64,000 bases of DNA from contig CAXXTS010000003.1 in the NCBI GenBank assembly GCA_963676345.2, positions 124,001 through 188,000 on the forward strand. Reading direction: 5' to 3'. A program made the position numbers and the translations under genes. The notes under the pieces were generated by a model that ran no database searches, was not told where the DNA came from, and saw nothing but the letters and a program-made list of their open reading frames with translations. Below are positions 9,494 through 15,945 of the stretch, one piece after another (position 1 is the first letter of the stretch; each line of letters opens with the position of its first letter). Source of the DNA: G963665925 sp963676345. GTDB lineage: Bacteria > Bacillota > Clostridia > Peptostreptococcales > Acidaminobacteraceae.

Positions 9494-10128
9494 TAACGGT
9501 ATGTGCTTCGCTTGCGGTACTAGGTATTATACTTCACTTTGAGAAGTCTTCTAGATATAATGCAAAGCTCATTGCTGTAATTGCAACAACGGCAGCCCTT
9601 GCGGGTGCTTTTCGGATTCCGTTTGCATTTTTGCCCAATATTCAGCCAACGACTTTTATTGTTATGACTACGGGTTTTGTGTTTGGGCCGGGCGGTGGGT
9701 TTATGACAGGCATTATTGCGACGCTGGTCTCCAATACATTTCTAGGACATGGACCTTGGACACTCTGGCAGGCTATCGCATGGGGGCTTGCAGGTGGGTA
9801 TGGTGGGCTCTTAGGTGCAAAACGTACTGGTTTCCCCCGACTTTGGTGGGTATTGAATCTTTTTATCTGGGGTTTTATATTTGACTATATTATGAACATA
9901 TGGCATTTTATATACTTTATTTATCCGCACACTCTAAGAAGTTTTATTGCAGTATACGGCGCATCCTTCTTTTTTGATCTCAGCCATGGTATGGGCAATG
10001 CCCTGTTTGGCTGGTTCTTTGGGGAAGAACTGGTGCGTATACTCATTCGGTATAAGAATAAACTTACTGTAAGGGATTGTGATTTTGAAAGGCATGGTGG
10101 CTATGAAGAAAATAAATCAAATGGTTAG
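9475..10128 (+). CDS. ECF transporter substrate-binding S component, cobalamin type (CbrT-like)
   Basis: 217 aa with AAGGAGG before the ATG. About six hydrophobic segments are visible. The sequence around residues 60-125 (FRIPFAFLPNIQPTT, FGPGGGFMTG, GHGPWTLWQ, AGGYGGLLGA) is typical of the ECF S-component family that includes the cobalamin subunit CbrT. The Pro/Gly-rich GPWTLWQ loop is characteristic of that group. S components bind vitamin with high affinity and topple in the membrane for release. Cobalamin specificity is supported by the riboswitch and by the DUF4430 neighbours but is not proven; related S components transport other vitamins or precursors. The coding end overlaps the next gene. 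Confidence 0.85.
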   Translation: MQVGILITVCASLAVLGIILHFEKSSRYNAKLIAVIATTAALAGAFRIPFAFLPNIQPTTFIVMTTGFVFGPGGGFMTGIIATLVSNTFLGHGPWTLWQAIAWGLAGGYGGLLGAKRTGFPRLWWVLNLFIWGFIFDYIMNIWHFIYFIYPHTLRSFIAVYGASFFFDLSHGMGNALFGWFFGEELVRILIRYKNKLTVRDCDFERHGGYEENKSNG

Positions 10129-11092
10129 AACGGGTCTGATATGTTTTTTGCTGATCATTATAAGCACGGCGAGTGTTTTTGGGGCGGGTTCGAAAACATC
10201 TTGGCTTATGGAAAAGCCACTCGATGAATGGGGCCTTGCTGCACTGAATAATATGGGAGAAGACATTAGGGATATCTCTTACGGCGTAGAGCGCAATACT
10301 CAGACGGTGACTACAACCGACTATGCGCGATTTATTATAGGTGACCGCTCAAGGGGCGACTCTGTAGCAGAGTATGCTCAAGCCCTGATTGAGGCACAGA
10401 TGGCATCCGGTAAGTTTGCTGATGAAATCAATGGACAGGGTGAGAGTCTTATAAATGCCCATATTTGGTCAATTCTTGGACTCTATATGGCTTATGAGGA
10501 TGAATATGATAAAGAAGCGGCACTCAGCTGGCTCAAAGCGCATCAAAATTTGGATGGGTCTTTTCCGATTTTTGTTCAGGAAGACCCCCAGAGTGGCAGT
10601 CCGGATTTGACTGCAATGGGCGTTTGTGCCTATGCAGCCCTTGGTCTAGATCAAGACGCAGAAGAAATTGAAAAAGCAATGGCCTATCTTGAAGCACATA
10701 TTGATGAAATGGAGAAGACCAGGACCGGCGCAAGTGCCGAGACCATTTCCTGGTGGCTCATGGCAAAGGCTTTTCTCAGAGAGGAAATTGCACAGGAAGA
10801 TACTGAAAAACTTTTACCTTATGAATTAGAAGGCGGCGGCTTTATGCATTTTAAGGGGGGGAGACGGGCGAATTATATGGCAACATATCATGCCCTGCTT
10901 GCTCTTGGCGATGTACAGAATGGGAAGAGCTGGATGCATGTCCTGCGTTATAGAAATGGATTTAAGACAAGAGAAGGTGTGTATTATACAATGCCCAACA
11001 TAATGGCTTATATTTATAGCGGACAAATGAGGCCGGATTCAGAGGGTCTGTTTTCCTGGGAAGTGATTCGGCAAGCTCTAAAAGAAAAGTAA
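10103..11092 (+). CDS. Secreted single alpha/alpha-barrel protein, candidate cobalamin binder
   Basis: 329 aa from ATG 10103 (MKKINQMVRTG...), chosen because it gives a clean signal peptide (hydrophobic LICFLLIIISTASVFG, cut near GAG). In-frame GTG 10079 and ATG 10094 are alternatives. The gene overlaps the S-component gene by 26 nt. The mature part is helical, with prenyltransferase/squalene-oxidase-type repeats (EYAQALIEAQMASG; NAHIWSILGLYMAY; ALSWLKAHQNLDGSFP; DLTAMGVCAYAALGL; ETISWWLMAKAFL). It forms one alpha/alpha barrel like each half of the product of 852-3647. No SLH or lipobox is visible, so it is free or held by its N-terminus. Last gene of the B12 operon; a partner for the DUF4430 lipoprotein is a reasonable guess. 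Confidence 0.75.
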   Translation: MKKINQMVRTGLICFLLIIISTASVFGAGSKTSWLMEKPLDEWGLAALNNMGEDIRDISYGVERNTQTVTTTDYARFIIGDRSRGDSVAEYAQALIEAQMASGKFADEINGQGESLINAHIWSILGLYMAYEDEYDKEAALSWLKAHQNLDGSFPIFVQEDPQSGSPDLTAMGVCAYAALGLDQDAEEIEKAMAYLEAHIDEMEKTRTGASAETISWWLMAKAFLREEIAQEDTEKLLPYELEGGGFMHFKGGRRANYMATYHALLALGDVQNGKSWMHVLRYRNGFKTREGVYYTMPNIMAYIYSGQMRPDSEGLFSWEVIRQALKEK

Positions 11093-11098
11093 TACACA

Positions 11099-11127
11099 TT
11101 GCATATTACCCCTTCATCCAATATACT
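11099..11127 (+). promoter_or_regulatory. Sigma-A-type promoter of the MarR gene
   Basis: TTGCAT, a 17-nt spacer and TATACT fit a vegetative promoter. Transcription would begin near 11134, just upstream of GAGGTGA (11151-11157) and the ATG at 11163. A TTTAACAA segment at about 11139-11146 recurs near the promoter at 11734 and could be part of a shared operator. Confidence 0.6.
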
Positions 11128-11162
11128 TACAAAAGAAAGTTTAACAATGTGAGGTGAGTAAT

Positions 11163-11597
11163 ATGTTTTTCAATTTAGATAAATGAGTGAGCTATGTGAC
11201 AGAAGCTGCCATGAAGCAGATTGTCGAAGCCTTTGGTCAAAGGCTTTCCGAAAGCGGTGTTACAAGAATACAATGGATTGCACTGTATTACCTAGGCCTC
11301 TACGGTAAGATTTCACAGCGTGAGCTCTCCAACATGATGAACGTCAAGGACTCAAGTGCTGGGCGCCTGCTCGATCGTATGGAGCGGGATGGTCTGGTCG
11401 AGCGTGTTCGATCGCATGAAGACCGGCGTATTGTCCTAGTTCAGCTCAGTGAAAAGGGGAAGGCATACCGAGAGGAACTTATTCCCCTTGGGGTTGCATT
11501 CAATAATGACTTGGTTGAGGGGATTTCTGAAAATGATTTGAAGGTTTTTGAAAAGGTACTTACCAAAATGGTTACAAATGCCCAGAAAACTAAGTGA
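11163..11597 (+). CDS. MarR-family regulator with in-frame TGA at codon 8 (candidate selenocysteine)
   Basis: Read from the ATG at 11163, 5 nt after GAGGTGA, the frame is MFFNLDK, TGA (11184-11186), then VSYVTEAAMKQIVEAF. It continues without interruption through a complete MarR winged-helix domain (ISQRELSNMMNVKDSSAGRLLDRMERDGLVER; wing HEDRRIVLV) to 11597, 144 codons. The first start without TGA is GTG 11187, which has no ribosome site and would lose the N-terminal helix. From memory, related clostridial MarR proteins carry a Cys at this position, which is the usual Sec/Cys relation. TGA is an ordinary stop elsewhere in the window (for example genes ending at 23190 and 26095). Alternatives: a seven-codon leader peptide with reinitiation at the adjoining GTG, or a nonsense mutation. 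It probably senses a redox or electrophile signal for the downstream cluster. Confidence 0.6.
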
Positions 11598-11654
11598 GTT
11601 TGGTGTAAACCTATTTGAGTTTTGAAACAAAATTGAGCAAATTAGAAATAAGAA

Positions 11655-11716
11655 AGACCAGCAAAAGCAACGTATAGAGATATATGTGTCTTTGTTGGTC
11701 TCTTTCAATTTTTGTG
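11655..11716 (+). terminator. Intrinsic terminator after the MarR gene
   Basis: AGACCAGCAAA and TTTGTTGGTCT pair over 11 bp with one G-U, and the stem is followed by a T-rich stretch (CTTTCAATTTTTG). It separates the regulator from the next promoter. Confidence 0.7.
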
Positions 11717-11733
11717 CAAAATAAAATAAGCGT

Positions 11734-11762
11734 TTGATTTTTAACAAATTGTTTGCTATGCT
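11734..11762 (+). promoter_or_regulatory. Promoter of the AhpD-like gene with operator-like palindrome
   Basis: TTGATT, 17 nt, TATGCT. The spacer contains AACAAATTGTT (11743-11753), a short palindrome of MarR-operator type, exactly where a repressor would block polymerase. It shares TTTAACAA with the MarR gene's own promoter region. Confidence 0.55.
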
Positions 11763-11803
11763 TAACATAAGTTATGCAAATATATTAAATGGAGGAACGA
11801 ATT

Positions 11804-12157
11804 ATGGCTTATAATGTACGCGAAATGTTAAATGACTTTGTAGGTGGTCTTGAAGGCCTTGCAGGAACAAACCCTGCTCAGGTTGAGGCCTTTATGGGGC
11901 TGCTGGGTTCAGCTTATGAACCAGGTGCGCTTGATCTGAAAACAAAAGAGCTCATGAGTGTGAGCATCGGTGTTTACAATCGTTGTGAGTACTGTATTGT
12001 TTACCACTCATACAAGGCTTTTGAAAGCGGTGCTACAAAAGAAGAAATTCTTGAAGCGGCTATGGTTGCAGTTGCCTTTGGCGGCGGGCCTTCAATGGCG
12101 TACTCTGTAACGCTTCTTAAGGCCTGCATCGAAGAGTTTGAAGGTGACTTTCAGTAA
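11804..12157 (+). CDS. AhpD-like carboxymuconolactone decarboxylase family protein
   Basis: 117 aa from ATG 11804 (MAYNVREML), with GGAGGAA upstream; an in-frame ATG at 11789 has no good site. It belongs to the CMD/AhpD all-helical family. The catalytic pattern is complete: Glu49, then Cys61-x-x-Cys64 (NRCEYC) and His68 (IVYHSYKA). In AhpD this CxxC pair is a lipoamide-reduced alkylhydroperoxidase or adaptor. Here the next genes encode a lipoyl-domain dihydrolipoamide dehydrogenase and a lipoate ligase, precisely the partners such chemistry needs. The inferred role is disulfide or peroxide reduction driven by NADH through lipoamide. The substrate is unknown, and the cytoplasm is expected because no signal is visible. 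Confidence 0.85.
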   Translation: MAYNVREMLNDFVGGLEGLAGTNPAQVEAFMGLLGSAYEPGALDLKTKELMSVSIGVYNRCEYCIVYHSYKAFESGATKEEILEAAMVAVAFGGGPSMAYSVTLLKACIEEFEGDFQ

Positions 12158-12212
12158 ATCTATAAATAGCAAATGACTGAGAACCTTGAGCTGTTTGCTT
12201 AAAGTGGTCAAG

Positions 12213-12258
12213 AAATCCGTACAGAGTGCATGAAGCCTGATGCAATTTGTGCGGATTT
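12213..12258 (+). repeat. Long imperfect stem-loop in the leader of the dihydrolipoamide dehydrogenase gene
   Basis: AAATCCGTACA pairs with TGTGCGGATTT (one G-U), and an inner GTGCAT/ATGCA pairing is also possible. No T-tract follows. It lies between the AhpD-like and Lpd genes and could be an operator, a processing site or an attenuator. Confidence 0.45.
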
Positions 12259-12294
12259 AACTTCGCAGTGCGAAAACTTAAGTGGGGTGAACAT

Positions 12295-14022
12295 ATGAAA
12301 TGTGCACTAGAAATAAAAAAACTCATGGGTCATGCCAAAGATGGAAAAATTGGTAAAATCCATGTTCAAGCAGGTGACCTTGTTCAAGCAGGCACGGTTA
12401 TTTGCACAATAGAGTCGAGCAAGGGCAGTGCTAAATTGCTCAGTGACTATGACGGAAAAGTTCTGGACATCACCGTTTCAGAAGGAGACACAGTAAAAAT
12501 TGGTGACCAGATCGGGGTGGTTGAGTCTGATGCAAAAGCACCTCAGAATAAGACACCGCAAAACAAGGCGACAAAGAAGCCAGCAGCTGGCTATTCTTTC
12601 GGTCTTGCAAAACCTAAAAAAATGGAAATCTGTGCAGAAGTGGCAGTCGTTGGCGGCGGTCCTGGCGGGTATGTTGCGGCAATTCGAGCAGCCCAGCTGG
12701 GCAAGAAGGTCGTCCTCATTGAAGAAGACCAGCTTGGTGGTACATGCCTAAACTATGGCTGTATTCCCACTAAAGCCCTTGCCCATACATCTGAGGTGCT
12801 AAATCAGATCAGTGCCAGCGCGGCTTTGGGCATTCAAGTGGGTGAGGCAAAACTAGAAATCGAGAATATTATGGCGCGTAAGTCAGAAGTGGTTCAAACC
12901 CTAGTTGGTGGTGTAGAACATCTCATGGAGGTCAATGAAATTGAACTCATTAGAGGCACTGCAAAAGCCATTTCTAAAAATACACTATCTGTGAAAACAT
13001 CAAAAGTAGACGCTACAGTAAAATTTAAAAAAATGATTCTTGCGACAGGCTCAGAACCGGTAATAATTCCAATTCCGGGTGCAGACCTTGAGGGTGTAAT
13101 CACCAGCAGAGAGCTTCTAGAAATAGATAGGATACCAAAGAAGATGGCTATTATTGGCGGCGGGGTTATCGGCATGGAGTTTGCGTTCATCTTCGCTTCT
13201 TTTGGAACACAAGTTACCGTAGTGGAGTTTCAAAATGATATTTTGAGTATGCTGGAACCAGAGGCGGTAGAAGTCATTTTAGAGTCTGCAAGGGAAAGTG
13301 GCATAGAAATTCACACCGGTGCAGCTGCCAAACGGGTTGTAAACACGACCGATGGCACACTCATACTTGAGTTTGAAAAAGCAGGCGAGATACAGTATGT
13401 TTCATGTGAACGCGTTCTGCTTGCAACGGGTAGAAAACCAAGACTGGACTCTATTGATTTAGAAAAACTGGACGTGTGCCTAAATGCATCTAAAAAGGGA
13501 GTTGAAGTTAACGGCTTTATGCAAACCTCCAATCCAGATGTTTATGCAATCGGTGACTTGACCAACATCATCCAGCTGGCCCACGTAGCATCGCATCAGG
13601 GAATGGTTGCCTCAGAACACATTTGTGGAATCGAGCATGAAATGTCATATGACGCAGTTCCGAGTGCAATCTTTACCCATCCTGAGATTGGGTCAGTAGG
13701 CATGACAGAAGCATGTGCCCGGGCCCAGGGCATTCCGTGTGAAACGGGGCTTTTCCCATTTGCAGCAAATGGAAAAGCACTTGCAATGGATGAAACAAAG
13801 GGCTTTGTAAAACTGGTTAGAAACAGTGAAACAGGCGTGCTGATCGGCGGCACTATTATTGGGCCCCGTGCTACAGACATGTTGTCTACACTGGTGCATC
13901 TGATGGATGAAAAGGTTGTTTTGAAAGAGGCCCTGCATACAATCTACGCCCATCCGACGGCGTCAGAAGGTATCCATGAGGCTCTTCTGGCCCTGGAAGG
14001 CAGGATGATACACTTTGGATAA
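12295..14022 (+). CDS. lpdA: Dihydrolipoamide dehydrogenase with N-terminal lipoyl domain
   Basis: 575 aa from ATG 12295, with GGGGTGA upstream. An N-terminal biotinyl/lipoyl domain (about 1-80) carries the candidate lipoylated Lys43 in IESSKGSA. A Lys/Pro/Gln linker leads to a full flavoprotein disulfide reductase. Its motifs are FAD site GGGPGGYVAA, redox disulfide GGTCLNYGCIPTKA, NAD site GGGVIGMEFA and the C-terminal HPTASE of the dimer interface. It oxidises dihydrolipoamide with NAD+ (or reduces lipoamide with NADH); the fused lipoyl arm is an in-built substrate. No E1/E2 2-oxoacid dehydrogenase genes are nearby, so a role with the AhpD-like protein just upstream is plausible. It overlaps the lipoate ligase gene by 8 nt. 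Confidence 0.93.
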   Translation: MKCALEIKKLMGHAKDGKIGKIHVQAGDLVQAGTVICTIESSKGSAKLLSDYDGKVLDITVSEGDTVKIGDQIGVVESDAKAPQNKTPQNKATKKPAAGYSFGLAKPKKMEICAEVAVVGGGPGGYVAAIRAAQLGKKVVLIEEDQLGGTCLNYGCIPTKALAHTSEVLNQISASAALGIQVGEAKLEIENIMARKSEVVQTLVGGVEHLMEVNEIELIRGTAKAISKNTLSVKTSKVDATVKFKKMILATGSEPVIIPIPGADLEGVITSRELLEIDRIPKKMAIIGGGVIGMEFAFIFASFGTQVTVVEFQNDILSMLEPEAVEVILESARESGIEIHTGAAAKRVVNTTDGTLILEFEKAGEIQYVSCERVLLATGRKPRLDSIDLEKLDVCLNASKKGVEVNGFMQTSNPDVYAIGDLTNIIQLAHVASHQGMVASEHICGIEHEMSYDAVPSAIFTHPEIGSVGMTEACARAQGIPCETGLFPFAANGKALAMDETKGFVKLVRNSETGVLIGGTIIGPRATDMLSTLVHLMDEKVVLKEALHTIYAHPTASEGIHEALLALEGRMIHFG

Positions 14023-15004
14023 GCATCTAACACACCGCCTTGTTGTGTCGGATTCACTGCTTCCGAGTGAGAATTTGGCTTATGAAGAGTACCTGGTTCA
14101 CAATACCGCTCAAGATGAAATTGTCTTGTTTCTATATCAAAATGCACACACGATTGTCATGGGCAGGCACCAGAACCCGTGGAAGGAAATCAAGGTTAAA
14201 GAGTTTGTCCGTTCTGGCGGCAAGCTTATCAGGCGCCTATCTGGTGGCGGAACCGTATACCACGACAAGGGCAACCTCAATTTTTCTCTTATTTCAAACG
14301 AGCGGCATTTTGATGAGAATAGAAATTACGATTTGGTCTTAAAAGCCCTTAAAAAACTGGACATTGAGGCTGTTTTTTCGGGTCGGAATGACTTAACGGT
14401 TTCTGGTTCCAAATTTTCAGGCAGTGCCTTTTATCAGGAAATGGAGACCATTTGCCATCATGGCACTCTTTTGGTCGACACAGACTTAAGCACACTGGGC
14501 AACTACCTGACACCGGCTAAGCTTAAAATAAAATCAAAGGGTGTAGACTCAGTGCGTGCTCGGGTTATGAATCTTTCAGACCTGGTTGCAAATGTGTGTG
14601 TAGACCAGGTTAGAGAAGCCTTGATCAGTACCTTTTCAGAAGGTTGTAAAGACGGCCTCATTACACAAACATGCCTTGAAGCAGAAAAGATTGCTGAATA
14701 TAAGGGCAAGTACACATCTGATTCATGGGTATACGGTGCGTCACCTGATTTTGACATGACGCTGAGTGAGCGGTTCGCGTGGGGTACAATAGATTTGAGC
14801 ATTGTTGTAAAAGAGGGTGCGCTCAAGCAGGTGCATGCATTTACAGATGCCATGGATGCTGGATATTTTAAAGTCTTTAATGAAACTTTTAAGAATGTAC
14901 ACCTACCACTTTCTGAACTGAAAGCGCATCTTGGTCAGTTTAGTCATTTAAATGAAAGTCTGACTCAAGACTTGACCGGTCTTATAGAGCATATCGGTGG
15001 ATAG
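14015..15004 (+). CDS. lplA: Lipoate-protein ligase A
   Basis: 329 aa. The start is a TTG at 14015 inside the end of the preceding gene, with AGGA upstream, so translation is coupled. It has the LplA/BPL catalytic fold: RRLSGGGTVYHDKGNLNFS (lipoate/adenylate loop), the catalytic Lys region GSKFSGSAFY, and HHGTLLVDTDL. The C-terminal accessory domain (about 250-329) is also present, matching the length of bifunctional LplA. It activates free lipoate with ATP and transfers it to a Lys of a lipoyl domain. The obvious local client is the lipoyl domain of the dehydrogenase encoded immediately upstream. Last gene of this cluster. Confidence 0.93.
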   Translation: MDKHLTHRLVVSDSLLPSENLAYEEYLVHNTAQDEIVLFLYQNAHTIVMGRHQNPWKEIKVKEFVRSGGKLIRRLSGGGTVYHDKGNLNFSLISNERHFDENRNYDLVLKALKKLDIEAVFSGRNDLTVSGSKFSGSAFYQEMETICHHGTLLVDTDLSTLGNYLTPAKLKIKSKGVDSVRARVMNLSDLVANVCVDQVREALISTFSEGCKDGLITQTCLEAEKIAEYKGKYTSDSWVYGASPDFDMTLSERFAWGTIDLSIVVKEGALKQVHAFTDAMDAGYFKVFNETFKNVHLPLSELKAHLGQFSHLNESLTQDLTGLIEHIGG

Positions 15005-15023
15005 CATGATGTCCTGCCGTATA

Positions 15024-15084
15024 AAAAGGGGCTGTTGCAGAAGGATTAGTGAATACCAATCCTTCTGCAACAGCCCCTTTTGTG
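15024..15084. terminator. Strong bidirectional terminator
   Basis: Perfect 24-bp arms (15024-15047 and 15058-15081, beginning AAAAGGGGCTG) with a 10-nt loop. It is flanked by A-rich and T-rich ends, so it can serve both the plus-strand lplA and the convergent minus-strand gene at 15107. Confidence 0.93.
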
Positions 15085-15106
15085 TCCTTTTCTAAAGGCA
15101 TTTAGT

Positions 15107-15601
15107 CTAATCAAGTACGGATATATCAAGGCTTCCATATCCTTGTGGAGAGGTGGATCTGTAATAGCCCATAATGGCTATGGTATAGTCACCAGCTTCC
15201 TCAGGAATAAAGAGTGCCATTTTGGAAGTATAGGTGTCCCCGTCATACAGGTCAATGGGACTTTGACTAAAGAAAGCCTCTACCTCCGCTTTGCTGTAGT
15301 TGTCTGCAATTTGTCCATTTTCGAGTACATATTCATAGCGTCCAACAAGCTCTTCGTTTTCTGAAATGTAACAGTCCCACATTTCCTTGTGAAGATCACT
15401 GTATTTTTCAGGAACCACAAAGACCATTGGAATCACATCGCCCACGTGAATATCGCCCTCATGGAGCAAGACAACATCCCCATATACACCGTCATCAGAA
15501 AAGTGCATGCTTGTCAGTATAGCTCCACCAATGAACAAGACACCAATGACTAAAACAATCACTGCGACCACCTTAAGCAAATTTTTTAAGAACTTCGTCA
15601 T
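15107..15601 (-). CDS. Membrane-anchored hypothetical protein
   Basis: 164 aa from the ATG at 15601 (MTKFLKNLLK), chosen for GGGAGGGGC upstream. One N-terminal hydrophobic segment (VVAVIVLVIGVLFIGGAIL, about 10-30) is followed by an extracellular domain of about 130 residues rich in Asp, Glu and Tyr. The tail (AGDYTIAIMGYYRS...GYGSLDISVLD) has a beta-sandwich look. I do not recognise a family and no catalytic motif stands out. A TATAAT-like -10 element lies at 15637-15642 on the minus strand. It is monocistronic, converging on lplA. Confidence 0.72.
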   Translation of the reverse strand: MTKFLKNLLKVVAVIVLVIGVLFIGGAILTSMHFSDDGVYGDVVLLHEGDIHVGDVIPMVFVVPEKYSDLHKEMWDCYISENEELVGRYEYVLENGQIADNYSKAEVEAFFSQSPIDLYDGDTYTSKMALFIPEEAGDYTIAIMGYYRSTSPQGYGSLDISVLD

Positions 15602-15945
15602 AAGCCCCTCCCGCCAAACCGTTTTTCTACAAACCAATTATAATAGATATACCCCATTTTGATTAAAAAGTAAAATGAGATGTGTATTATCATTGAGCGG
15701 TGGCGTCGATTACATGTTTTTACCGTAAGAGAACAAAGATGGAAGGCTTAAATTCAAGTATATATTCCAAATTATGTATAATAATACGTCTTTCATACAA
15801 ATTTAAGTTAAAGTGTGACGAGATTTGGGTATTTCTTCTCATATACAGTGTCTGGAGTACATGCAATAGGGGTATGTGGTGTGGGACGCATTTATTAGGC
15901 CCGATCCAGGCATTTTGGCGAAAAAACAGATAGGAGGCGCAGGCA
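15602..15945. other. Divergent intergenic region
   Basis: 344 bases between divergent genes. Minus strand: -10-like TATAAT at 15637-15642 for the 15107-15601 gene. Plus strand: TATAAT at 15777-15782 with a weak TTCAAG 18 nt upstream, which would give a leader of about 155 nt for the 15946 gene. AGGAGG at 15931-15937 is that gene's ribosome site. No convincing riboswitch or long hairpin was seen. Confidence 0.45.

Noticed and set aside
11227..11246. GGTC-loop hairpin taken as a definite SECIS element
   Set aside because: Its loop is 48 nt after the TGA, beyond the usual distance. It is kept only as a supporting observation in the MarR finding.
12500..12751. Plus-strand 83-codon frame inside the dihydrolipoamide dehydrogenase gene
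   Set aside because: Out-of-frame shadow of a gene with clear FAD and lipoyl motifs.
15855..15945. Possible c-di-GMP riboswitch before the surface protein gene (GGGACGCA near 15883)
   Set aside because: Only this short match is present. The other conserved GEMM segments and the P1 helix are missing.
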